Both the position numbers and the translations under genes were made by a program. 32,124 nt of DNA. Origin: Photorhabdus khanii NC19 (GTDB taxonomy: Bacteria > Pseudomonadota > Gammaproteobacteria > Enterobacterales > Enterobacteriaceae). This document shows positions 19,797-26,696 of this stretch, piece after piece (the first letter of the stretch is position 1; each line of letters starts with the position of its first letter). The stretch is taken from positions 114,702-146,825 of the forward strand of contig NZ_AYSJ01000015.1 in the NCBI RefSeq assembly GCF_000517265.1, read 5' to 3'. The notes beneath the pieces were generated by a model. That model saw only the letters and a list, made by a program, of their open reading frames with translations, had not been told where the DNA came from and made no database searches.

Positions 19797-20054
19797 TTAA
19801 ATTTTAAAACCGGGTTTACCGTTTTTAGCTCGCCACTCTTTAATTTTTTTCACTATTCCTTCTGGTGAATCATCTTGGTCAGGTGATGGATAAAAGAGGA
19901 TATCAGTACCATCTGGATGTTCTGATAAGAGGATGAAATTTTGAACTGCAACATCCGCTTCATCTTCAGTAGCATAATCTGCATTACACACTTTTCTAGC
20001 AAACTCTAAAAATTCGACTTCGGTATAATCTTCTAACTTTTCTTTTAGCTTCAT
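19797..20054 (-). CDS. Colicin E-type DNase immunity protein, third copy
   Basis: An 85-residue member of the Im2/7/8/9 family. It begins MKLKEKLEDYTEVEFLEFAR, has SEHPDGTDILFYP and DDSPEGIVKKIKEW, and ends RAKNGKPGFKI. The first Tyr of the family's Tyr-Tyr pair is Phe. Acidic residues in the helix-II region (NADYATEDEADVAV) are typical of DNase-binding surfaces. The ATG at 20054 overlaps the end of the preceding nuclease tip: that tip's TAA is at 20056–20058, one base upstream. GGGG lies 7 bases before the ATG. Such tight coupling is normal for colicin-type toxin/immunity pairs and shows that this gene belongs to the tip at 20056–20372. The 16-base element GTTAAAAAGCTGCAAA follows its stop. 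Confidence 0.92.
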   Translation of the reverse strand: MKLKEKLEDYTEVEFLEFARKVCNADYATEDEADVAVQNFILLSEHPDGTDILFYPSPDQDDSPEGIVKKIKEWRAKNGKPGFKI

Positions 20055-20055
20055 T

Positions 20056-20372
20056 TTATTCCCCTTTATTTGAATGGATTTCGATATGTCTTTTTGGCGT
20101 TATCACACGAAGATTATCGAAATTGTAGACTTCACCACCATCTTTAATAAATTTAATATGATGGATTTCGTATTTTTCTCGATTTCCAACATGTTCTTTT
20201 TGTGGTGAATATGGTGAGTAACCCTTTTTCAAAAATGCTTTGTTATGTGAATTAAACTGCCGAGATAACTCCGTATCATTCCCAACCTCTTTCCAAAACG
20301 TTTTTCTGAAATCATCAAAGTTATTAAATTTTCGCCCCCGTAACTTATCTGTTATTTGACTGGGAATGGGGG
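20056..20372 (-). pseudogene. Silent HNH DNase tip A, no start codon, reading frame intact
   Basis: About 105 codons that match the DNase domain of the full toxin from PIPSQITDKLRGRKFNNFDD onward. They run through GYSPYSPQKEHVGNREKYEI and the complete HNH motif (HHIKFIKDGGEVYNFDNL, TPKRHIEIHSNK) to a TAA at 20056. The region 5' of the HNH resembles colicin E9 (GYSPFTPKNQQVGG) more than the full-length toxin in this window does. Homology to the toxin gene starts abruptly at base 20372, at the codons for PIP. Upstream there is an in-frame stop and no ATG. As it stands it cannot make protein by itself, but recombination through the shared 109 bases would place this tip on the full-length toxin. 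The cognate immunity gene follows at once (19797–20054). Confidence 0.85.
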
Positions 20373-20491
20373 ACTCTTTATAATTTTTTTATTAATAATA
20401 CATTTATGGCAATAGGCTGGATCGCTAACCTTTGCAGCTTTTTAACCTAAATTTTAAAGCCGGGTTTACCGTTTTTAGCTCGCCATTCTTT
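20264..20491. repeat. Direct repeat, copy 1 (228 bp), spanning nuclease tip A and the end of immunity gene 2
   Basis: Aligned without gaps to 20917–21144 and nearly identical. On the - strand it runs from the last ~30 bases of an immunity gene, through the stop and the 16-base element, across a ~60-base non-coding spacer, and into the first 109 bases of the nuclease tip. Those 109 bases also match the full-length toxin at 21573–21681. It is the likely product of cassette duplication and is a ready substrate for homologous recombination. Confidence 0.85.
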
Positions 20492-20704
20492 TACAACTTT
20501 AAGTACACCTTCCGGGCTATCTTCAGTACCATCTTCTGGATAATACAGCAAATTTGTACCGCTAGGATATTCTGAGGCTTTCACAATGTTGTTTACGATT
20601 GCATCGTGTTCTACTTCCGAAGAGTATTTCCCCTCGAAAATCATGTTAATTAATTCAAAAAATTCAGCTTCGGTATATTCTTCTATCTTACTTTTCAGCT
20701 CCAT
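20447..20704 (-). CDS. Colicin E-type DNase immunity protein, second copy
   Basis: An 85-residue Im2/7/8/9-family protein. It starts MELKSKIEEYTEAEFFELIN, has EYPSGTNLLYYPEDGTEDSP with the conserved Tyr-Tyr pair, and ends KEWRAKNGKPGFKI. I start it at ATG 20704 rather than the longer in-frame ATG at 20737. MELK is the family start, AGAGGGG lies 5–9 bases before it, and the longer form would overlap the preceding nuclease tip. The tip ends at 20706, so the spacing is one base. Its 3' half is nearly the same as in the fourth immunity gene, while the 5' half differs, which suggests gene conversion at the 3' end. It should protect against the nuclease from which tip B (20706–21025) derives. Confidence 0.92.
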   Translation of the reverse strand: MELKSKIEEYTEAEFFELINMIFEGKYSSEVEHDAIVNNIVKASEYPSGTNLLYYPEDGTEDSPEGVLKVVKEWRAKNGKPGFKI

Positions 20705-20705
20705 A

Positions 20706-21025
20706 CTATTTCCCCTCTTTATTAGAATGAATTTCAATATGTCGTTTTGGTGTTATTATTCACAGATTATCAAGTTCATACACAGAACCATCATCTTTAA
20801 TAAACTTAACATGATGTATGTCATATTTTTGTCGCCCACCTACTTGTTCTAACTTAGGTGGGTAAGGAGACAATCCATTTTTCATATCTTCTTGATTGGT
20901 TTTTCTGAATTGCTTAGACAACTCCGTATCATTCCCAACCTCTTTTAAAAACGCTTTTCTGAAATCATCAAAGTTATTAAATTTTCGCCCCCGTAACTTA
21001 TCTGTTATTTGACTGGTAATGGGGG
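20706..21025 (-). pseudogene. Silent HNH DNase tip B, no start codon and a nonsense codon inside the HNH motif
   Basis: This is about 106 codons homologous to the toxin's DNase domain, from PITSQITDKLRGRKFNNFDD through GLSPYPPKLEQVGGRQKYDI and HHVKFIKDDGSVYELDNL. A TGA at 20760–20762 then replaces the Arg or Gln codon expected before IITPKRHIEIHSNK. CGA to TGA is the simplest change. The frame continues after it to a TAG at 20706. No ATG precedes the segment, and homology to the toxin begins at base 21025, the same breakpoint as in tip A. Its nuclease would lack the last two catalytic histidines, so this tip is inactive even if recombined onto a head. The partner immunity gene 2 remains intact. 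Confidence 0.85.
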
Positions 21026-21144
21026 GCTCTTTATAATTTTTTTATTAATAATACATTTATGGCAATAGGCTGGATCGCTAACCTTTGCAGCTTTTTAACC
21101 TAAATTTTAAAGCCTGACTTACCGTTTTTAGCTCGCCATTCTTT
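20917..21144. repeat. Direct repeat, copy 2 (228 bp), spanning nuclease tip B and the end of immunity gene 1
   Basis: Partner of 20264–20491, ungapped and with only scattered differences. It starts in tip B, crosses the spacer and the 16-base element, and ends in the 3' end of immunity gene 1. The common part with the intact toxin gene ends exactly at the ggggg run (21021–21025 here, 21677–21681 in the toxin). Confidence 0.85.
21084..21099 (-). repeat. 16-base element directly after immunity stops (three copies)
   Basis: GTTAAAAAGCTGCAAA on the - strand begins at the base after the stop codon of three immunity genes: here, and at 20431–20446 and 19781–19796. The third copy is followed not by the AT-rich spacer but by the 57-residue HNH ORF, so the element marks a cassette boundary. 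A degraded version may be read as the FKNQQ end of the fourth immunity protein. The function is unknown; it may simply be a preserved junction. Confidence 0.6.
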
Positions 21145-21360
21145 AATTTTTTTTGTGATTGTTTCAGGAGTACACTCGCTATCAGAAGTAGCATAATAAA
21201 TAATATCTGTTCCTTCTGGATGTTCTGTTAATTTTTCAAAATGAGATAATAATGTATCTAGTTTTTCATCTGTTTTCGCAATATTCTCTTTGAGAATTTC
21301 TTTTACAAATTCAATGAATTCAGCTTCTGTATAAAACTCTATCTTATTTTTCAATTCCAT
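21100..21360 (-). CDS. Colicin E-type DNase immunity protein, first copy, partner of the full-length toxin
   Basis: An 86-residue Im2/7/8/9-family protein. It begins MELKNKIEFYTEAEFIEFVK, contains TEHPEGTDIIYYATSDSECT, and ends KEWRAKNGKSGFKI. The start at 21360 is set by AGGAGAG 5 bases upstream and by the family; an upstream in-frame ATG (21393) lies inside the toxin gene. The toxin stop (21371) is 10 bases upstream, so the two genes are co-transcribed. The family motif YYPxxxxDDSP is altered to YYATSDSECTP, with the Pro and both Asp residues lost. The toxin's own recognition region before the HNH is also unlike colicin E9, which suggests the pair has co-diverged (inference). Confidence 0.93.
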   Translation of the reverse strand: MELKNKIEFYTEAEFIEFVKEILKENIAKTDEKLDTLLSHFEKLTEHPEGTDIIYYATSDSECTPETITKKIKEWRAKNGKSGFKI

Positions 21361-21370
21361 ATTATCTCTC

Positions 21371-22879
21371 CTATTTATTAGAATGTATTTCAATATGTCG
21401 TTTTGGTGTAACCACTTGTAGATTGTCTAGATCGTAAACAGATCCTCCATCTTTCAGTGATTTTACATGATGGAGTTCAAAAGAACTTCGTTTACCAACA
21501 GCATCAATTCTACGAGATTTAGCAGCTTTACCTACTTTCATTCGCTCATAATTGGAAATGATAAATTGTTTAGACAACTCCGTATCATTCCCAACCTCTT
21601 TCCAAAAAGCTTTTCTGAAATCATCAAAGTTATTAAATGTTCGCCCACGTAACTTATCTGCTATTTGACTGGGAATGGGGGCGCCCATACCTTGTCCTGC
21701 ACTGCTTAGCCAATTGCCTTCGATTTTTTGTCCCTGACCAGTTACTATCCCCGGTTGATTTCGAGGAGTGTTGAACATCACATAGATCGGTTTAATACCT
21801 GAATCGGCCGGAAATACCAGAATATAATCACGAAAACCTTTTTCTTCCGGCATCGGCAACGATTCAATATCGCTGCCTACTTTATCCGGTAGTGGTAATA
21901 CGGTTATCTGCGACGGAATAAACGGCTCTTCTTCATTCCCGGTATGGGATGGAACTTTAAATTCTTGTTCGTTGGGTGTCCATAAAATCGTTGGCCGGTT
22001 TTCTCCCGGCTGCCAAAATTCATAATGACCTGTGGCAGAGTTCAGCGTCATCATCCTGACCGGAACCTGATCAAACCCACCATCTGGACTGGTATGGTAG
22101 CCGCGAGGGATTAACTTGCCTGTATTGGCGTCAGTTTCCCAACGGAAACGAACACGGGTTGGGGCGGTGCCGTGTTGTTTGGCAAGCGTCTCCAGTAGCC
22201 GGCTATCCAGATAATCGGATTCTCCTTCATTCAGTTTGGGTGAGTACAGGATCCCCATTACACCTACGCCTAACGGTGAGGTACTGACCAGCCAGCGTCC
22301 TGCGCTTGCCAGAGTGCCACCAATAAACCGCATTACAGCAAGGCCGGTTTCGCCTGATGCTGCCGTTCCGCCCGCAGATACAGGGACTGATGCAGCGGCC
22401 TGATAGAATGCCGTTTGCCCAAAATTGCCGACCGGCTCACTGTTTGTGCCAGCATCGGTACAGCCTTCACTCCGTAAACAGGATTTGGTAAAAACCGGCG
22501 TCATAGGGCGGGCATTGTTTTCGGTTATCGCGGTGGCTTGCGGTGCTGCGGCAGCCGTTGGCGTTTGAGTATTTGTTTCAGCATAACCGGCGATAAATTG
22601 ACTTACCCCGCCATCTTCCACCTGAAAGAGTGCTTGTGAGGCAATTAACGTTGCACCACAAGAGGTTTTCATACCTTCCAGTGCCACCATTTGGTCGTCT
22701 GGGCATTTTACGCCCGGTGTTCCCTCAATAATGGTTTGATTGCCACCACATTTTGGGCAAGAGACCGGATCGCCGATTCTTGCTACCCTTTTGCCCAAAA
22801 TTTTCAAGCTCTCTTCTCCTGCCAGGACCTTGCCACCGTGCGAGGTTGCATCACCTTCCCGAACGACACTGCGCAACAT
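21371..22879 (-). CDS. PAAR – S-type pyocin – HNH DNase toxin (lumicin/USP-like), 502 aa
   Basis: Residues 1–90 form a PAAR-type domain (SHGGKVLAG, RIGDPVSCPKCGG, TSCGATLIA). His14, Cys41, Cys44 and Cys74 are candidates for the zinc site; such domains cap the type VI secretion spike. Residues about 180–220 are glycine-rich and hydrophobic. Residues about 225–390 resemble the S-type pyocin domain (RFRWETDANTGKLIPRGYHT; DYILVFPADSGIKPIYVMF). From about 393 (GAPIPSQIADKLRGRTFNNF) it is a colicin E9-type DNase. Its HNH motif has His470/His471, Asn486, His495 and His499, with the 15-9-4 spacing of colicin E9. All catalytic residues are intact, so it should cut DNA non-specifically in rivals. AAGGAG lies 8 bases before the ATG. 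The immunity gene follows after 10 bases. By family it matches the lumicin/USP bacteriocins. Delivery by a T6SS is inferred from PAAR; no T6SS genes are in the window. Confidence 0.93.
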   Translation of the reverse strand: MLRSVVREGDATSHGGKVLAGEESLKILGKRVARIGDPVSCPKCGGNQTIIEGTPGVKCPDDQMVALEGMKTSCGATLIASQALFQVEDGGVSQFIAGYAETNTQTPTAAAAPQATAITENNARPMTPVFTKSCLRSEGCTDAGTNSEPVGNFGQTAFYQAAASVPVSAGGTAASGETGLAVMRFIGGTLASAGRWLVSTSPLGVGVMGILYSPKLNEGESDYLDSRLLETLAKQHGTAPTRVRFRWETDANTGKLIPRGYHTSPDGGFDQVPVRMMTLNSATGHYEFWQPGENRPTILWTPNEQEFKVPSHTGNEEEPFIPSQITVLPLPDKVGSDIESLPMPEEKGFRDYILVFPADSGIKPIYVMFNTPRNQPGIVTGQGQKIEGNWLSSAGQGMGAPIPSQIADKLRGRTFNNFDDFRKAFWKEVGNDTELSKQFIISNYERMKVGKAAKSRRIDAVGKRSSFELHHVKSLKDGGSVYDLDNLQVVTPKRHIEIHSNK

Positions 22880-22887
22880 TGTTTATT

Positions 22888-22997
22888 CTCCTTAGAATCA
22901 TGAGAATGCTTCTAACGAAATAATTAGAATTCAGTTGATTAAAATGGATTACGATCACCTATGGAAATAAATTTGATCATTTTTTCACATGTGTCAA
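22888..22997 (-). promoter_or_regulatory. Candidate promoter and RBS of the toxin/immunity array
   Basis: Reading the - strand, TTGACA (22992–22997) is a perfect -35 match. About 17 bases on is an AT-rich stretch (AAATTTA) that could be a weak -10. AAGGAG (22888–22893) sits 8 bases before the toxin ATG. No LexA-type box was found by eye. The -10 assignment is weak. Confidence 0.35.
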
Positions 22998-23362
22998 TCT
23001 AACGATAAAGAGTGATTAAGGAGAAAGAGGTTGGCAGATGCCAATGAAGGTGAATGATTGATTCTAGAATAGAAAGTTTAATTATTTCTTTTTTTTTTCA
23101 GTTAATTATGTAAATCTATGAGTAAGTATAAGAGATTAAACTAAAAAAGGGAGGCTGCTTAAAATAGCTTTTATCATATTGATTTTTAATAACTTAATTC
23201 ACATACTAGATTTAGTGACTGAAAATTCCTAAATTATTCACTGTTTTATATGTAACAGGTTAAATTTAAAGTAAAAATTAATGCCTTTAGCAAAAAGTGC
23301 GATTTTTAATCATAATTAGTTTTTTTAAGTGTGAAACTCGAAATCTATATGATGACTCATCT

Positions 23363-23407
23363 GGCCGCCATCTGGCGGCCTCCTGATCTGAAAGTCAGGA
23401 CTTTTTT
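23363..23407 (+). terminator. Double hairpin with a T-run on the + strand, just beyond afuC
   Basis: Two stems stand side by side: GGCCGCC-ATCT-GGCGGCC (23363–23380) and TCCTGA/TCAGGA (23381–23386 with 23395–23400), followed by CTTTTTT (23401–23407). The T-run fits a terminator only for + strand transcripts, which would run antisense into afuC. On the - strand the stems lie 3' of the afuC stop but are not followed by T's. They may protect the mRNA end or stop transcription in both directions. Confidence 0.5.
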
Positions 23408-23415
23408 AAATCAAA

Positions 23416-24471
23416 TTAACGTTGGCTTTTCTCTTCCAACATAAACATCCCAAATGGATGAATTTCCAGATAATAATTATCGCCAATATTGGGTTGTAAT
23501 TGAGTGGCATTAATCTGTAGCAGCAGAGTTTGATCTTGCCAGTTTACCGTGACTTCATATTGTGGACCCATATAAGCCACATGGCTGATGGTACAACGCT
23601 GGCTCGCATTTCCGTGACGGCTCAGGGTAATGGCTTCCGGCCTGACACCTACCGTTACCGATTGACGGTTGGTGGTAAAATTTTCTGGCCGTGGCAGGCG
23701 ATAGTGGAAAATTTCCACATAATCAGAACCCAGAGTAGCAGGGAAGATATTGGCATCTCCCATAAAGCTCGCCATAAACTCAGATGCAGGTTGGCGATAG
23801 AGTGTTTGTGGCGTGCCAATTTGCATGATTTTGCCTTTATTCATCACCAGCACAGTATCGGAAACCGCAAACGCCTCACTCTGATCATGAGTGACATATA
23901 ACGAGGTGATATTGAATTGTTGCTGCAATTCGCGGATCTTTTCGCGCATGCTGCGGCGTAGGTTAGCATCAAGGTTACTGAGCGGTTCATCAAAAAGCAG
24001 GACTTTTGGCTTAAGGATCAGAGCGCGGGCGAGTGCAACACGTTGCTGTTGACCACCGGAGATCTGATCTACATAACGATCTTCAAAACCAGCCAAGTCT
24101 ACCAATTCCAATGCCTCTTTAACCCGCTCGCGTATCTCTGCTTTAGGCTGCCCCAGCATTTTCAGTCCATAACCAATGTTTTCTCCCAGCGACATGTGCG
24201 GAAACAGGGCGTAGGACTGAAATACCATACAGATATCCCGCTGCTGAATAGAACGGTCTGTAACATCTTCACCATCAATGAAAATTTTACCTTCGCTGGG
24301 TTTTTCCAGCCCGGCAACCAGACGCAATACGGTGGTTTTACCACAGCCGGATGGTCCTAACAGCGTTACCATATGCCCTTGTGGGATAGACAAATCCAGA
24401 TTATCGATCACGGTGTTGCTACCGAACCGTTTGGTTACATTTTTCAGTTCGACAAAATTTTGTTGTGCCAT
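23416..24471 (-). CDS. afuC: ABC transporter ATPase for sugar-phosphate (historically 'ferric ion') uptake, AfuC-like
   Basis: A 351-residue importer ATPase that powers the AfuB permease from the cytoplasmic side. Walker A is GPSGCGKT (39–46), the Q-loop Gln is 85, the signature [13 protein letters not shown] starts at 137, Walker B ends in Asp161–Glu162, and the switch His is 195. The last ~110 residues form the regulatory TOBE-type extension of CUT1/Fbp-class ATPases. The length is normal for the family. CGGAG lies 7 bases before the ATG. It is the last gene of the run, 15 bases after afuB. Older annotation calls this family FbpC/ferric transporters. The partner binding protein points to sugar phosphates here (inference). 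Confidence 0.9.
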   Translation of the reverse strand: MAQQNFVELKNVTKRFGSNTVIDNLDLSIPQGHMVTLLGPSGCGKTTVLRLVAGLEKPSEGKIFIDGEDVTDRSIQQRDICMVFQSYALFPHMSLGENIGYGLKMLGQPKAEIRERVKEALELVDLAGFEDRYVDQISGGQQQRVALARALILKPKVLLFDEPLSNLDANLRRSMREKIRELQQQFNITSLYVTHDQSEAFAVSDTVLVMNKGKIMQIGTPQTLYRQPASEFMASFMGDANIFPATLGSDYVEIFHYRLPRPENFTTNRQSVTVGVRPEAITLSRHGNASQRCTISHVAYMGPQYEVTVNWQDQTLLLQINATQLQPNIGDNYYLEIHPFGMFMLEEKSQR

Positions 24472-24486
24472 GTCGTCACTCCGTGA

Positions 24487-26565
24487 TTACTGTGCATTTT
24501 TGGCTTTGGAACGGGAAACCCGTGCTTCGCCAATCAGATAGTCAAATAGGAAAATAATGGCCAGCATGACCACAATCAGAATAGAGCCGTAAGCGATAGC
24601 GACGCCATATTCACCATCTTCCACCCGGTTCAGGATATAAGCGGTTGCTACGCGGGTTTCTGGTGTGACCAGAAATACAATAGCGCTGACGGTAGTAATG
24701 GCGCGAACGAAGCTGTAAATCAGGGCAGACAGGATTGCCGGGCGCAATAATGGCAACAGAATATGGAAGATGGTTCTCATCGATCCGGCGCGCAGGCTTA
24801 ACGAAGCTTCATCCAGTGATTTATCAATCTGCCCAAGGCCGGCAATTCCTGCGCGGATACCTACCGGTACGTTTCGCATAGTCATAGAGATAATGACGAT
24901 AGCCGCAGTGCCGGTGAGGTAAAAAGGTGAATCATTGAAGGCCAGAATGTAGGAAACCCCGGCAACGGTACCCGGTACGGCAAAGCACAGCATGGTGGTG
25001 AATTCGATCGTTTTCTTACCCCGGAATTCTTGACGTACAACGATATAAGCGATGAGCAGGCCAAGGATAGCGGTGATAGGGGCGGCGATACCGGCGTAGA
25101 GCAGGGTATCCAGTAATGAAGGCCATGCGCCATCATGCATCCCCTGACCAAACAGCTTGATAAAGTTGTCCAGTGTCAGTGTGTAATCCACACCCCAGTT
25201 TACGGTGAAACTGCCGTAGAAAATGCTGCCATACAACAGAACATTGAACACAACCCAGATAAACAAAATGGCACAGATACCCCAAACCAGCGAAGTCGGC
25301 AGCGGCTGTACATCACCACGATAGGATTTACCGGAAACCGTGACATAGGAGCGCTTACCAATCCACATATACTGAACGCAGAATATCAGCAGAGAGAAAA
25401 CCAGAAGCGAAGCGCCCAGCGTACTGGCTGCCTGATAATCAAGTTGGGAACCGGTGATATAAAAATAAATCTGGGTCGCCAGTACATCAAAGCTACCACC
25501 CAGTACCAGTGGGTTACTGAAATCTGCCAGCGATTGAACAATCACGATCAGGAAAGCGTTTGCCAGTGCAGGTTTCAACAGCGGAATAAAAACATGGAAG
25601 AAAGTTTGATAGCGATTGGCGCGCAGAGTATAGGAAGCTTCTTCCAGTGAAGGATGGATAGTTTTGATGGCGCCATCAAGGATCATAAACGCCATTGGCG
25701 TAAAGGCCAGTACCTGAGCCAGCCAGATACCGGTAAAGCCATACAGCCAGTTGGTATTGGTGAGGCCAAGCCAGGTTGCCATAAACTCAGTGATATAACC
25801 GGAACGGCCCATCATTAGCGTAACACCCAAACCGACAACAAACGGGGGTGTGACGATGGGCAAGATAGAGAATACCCGGCCAATAATGGCGGAGCGGCGT
25901 GCGATTCTGGCGGTATAAATTGCCAGAGCCAGCCCGAAGAAGGTACAGCCTACACCCACTGCCAGCGAAAGCAGAATGGAGTTAGTGATAACCTGGATAA
26001 TATGTGCCTGTCCCAAGATCGAGATAAAGGCAAATGGAGCAAATTGACTGGCATCATCCGTAAACATCGGTATAAAGATGGCTATACTCGGATAAAGGAT
26101 AAATGCCCCGATCAGGGCAATAACCGCAACCAGTGAGCCGATAACAAAACGATCACCACCCAGCCATTCAAGGCGGGTCAGGGCGAGGGTAATAATTGCG
26201 CTCAGTGAGATAAACAGAATAATCGTCGAGTAGCCTAGTCCACGACCAATCATGGCCGCACTGATAATGACAAACAAGGCGCATAATAAGGCGTAACCCG
26301 CATCAAAATAGTGCCGGTTACGCTGATTGCGGTTTGCTGGTGTGAGTGGGCGCAGTAACAGCGCCGATGGGAGCAGGAACCACAATAAGCTGATGTTTAA
26401 TCCGTTCCAGCCATAGGCGGTGAAAATTTCATCTTGAGTGGAGTCGAAAAGGCCATAGTCCAGGCTCCAGGATGGTAAAAGGGCAAAAGCCAGCCACGTC
26501 AGGGCAATCCACCAAAACACCGCATCCCGCTTTTGTCTGGTAGGCAAAGTCAGAGCGTAAGACAT
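24487..26565 (-). CDS. afuB: ABC transporter permease, fused double-domain, AfuB-like
   Basis: A 692-residue inner-membrane protein with many hydrophobic segments, in two halves. Each half holds a binding-protein-dependent transport domain with an EAA loop that contacts the ATPase: EEASYTLRANRYQTFF near residue 308 and LDEASLSLRAGSMRTIF near 587. The fused architecture is that of FbpB/AfuB-type permeases, in which one polypeptide forms the whole channel. An extra N-terminal hydrophobic region of ~120 residues precedes the first transport domain, as is usual for AfuB. GAGGG stands 5–9 bases before the ATG. A 131-base gap with a GC-rich hairpin separates it from afuA; afuC follows after 15 bases. 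Confidence 0.9.
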   Translation of the reverse strand: MSYALTLPTRQKRDAVFWWIALTWLAFALLPSWSLDYGLFDSTQDEIFTAYGWNGLNISLLWFLLPSALLLRPLTPANRNQRNRHYFDAGYALLCALFVIISAAMIGRGLGYSTIILFISLSAIITLALTRLEWLGGDRFVIGSLVAVIALIGAFILYPSIAIFIPMFTDDASQFAPFAFISILGQAHIIQVITNSILLSLAVGVGCTFFGLALAIYTARIARRSAIIGRVFSILPIVTPPFVVGLGVTLMMGRSGYITEFMATWLGLTNTNWLYGFTGIWLAQVLAFTPMAFMILDGAIKTIHPSLEEASYTLRANRYQTFFHVFIPLLKPALANAFLIVIVQSLADFSNPLVLGGSFDVLATQIYFYITGSQLDYQAASTLGASLLVFSLLIFCVQYMWIGKRSYVTVSGKSYRGDVQPLPTSLVWGICAILFIWVVFNVLLYGSIFYGSFTVNWGVDYTLTLDNFIKLFGQGMHDGAWPSLLDTLLYAGIAAPITAILGLLIAYIVVRQEFRGKKTIEFTTMLCFAVPGTVAGVSYILAFNDSPFYLTGTAAIVIISMTMRNVPVGIRAGIAGLGQIDKSLDEASLSLRAGSMRTIFHILLPLLRPAILSALIYSFVRAITTVSAIVFLVTPETRVATAYILNRVEDGEYGVAIAYGSILIVVMLAIIFLFDYLIGEARVSRSKAKNAQ

Positions 26566-26667
26566 AATTTCCCTCTTTTATTATTATCGTGAGGTAACAA
26601 CAGTAAGAATCTATCCTTGAGGCGTTATTAATATGGGAAAACAAGATAGCCCGATGGATAGTTTCTA

Positions 26668-26687
26668 AGGGCGGTGTTATCCGCCCT
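26668..26687 (-). promoter_or_regulatory. Hairpin between afuA and afuB
   Basis: On the - strand AGGGCGG-ATAACA-CCGCCCT forms a perfect 7-bp GC-rich stem 9 bases after the afuA stop, with no T-run. Such intercistronic stems after a binding-protein gene commonly protect the upstream mRNA and so raise binding protein over permease. That role is inferred here. Confidence 0.55.
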
Positions 26688-26696
26688 GGATAGACT

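Larger units (their letters stand above)
22880..23415. other. Non-coding stretch between the toxin and the afu genes
   Basis: 536 bases, strongly AT-rich, with no credible ORF. Apart from the candidate toxin promoter near its left end and the hairpins near 23363–23407, I see only T-runs (around 23085–23100) and no repeats, tRNA or insertion-sequence ends. Confidence 0.6.

Noticed and set aside
19336-21099. CRISPR array or tandem-repeat element
   Set aside because: The repeats are long, few and coding. They are toxin/immunity cassettes, not short regularly spaced repeats.
21360-21393. Longer immunity-gene starts (ATG 21393, and likewise 20737)
   Set aside because: They lie within the preceding nuclease sequence. 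The MELK starts have proper SDs and match the family start.
25135-25650. A 171-codon + strand ORF opposite afuB
   Set aside because: It is antisense to the conserved permease and of low-complexity hydrophilic composition, without SD or family features.
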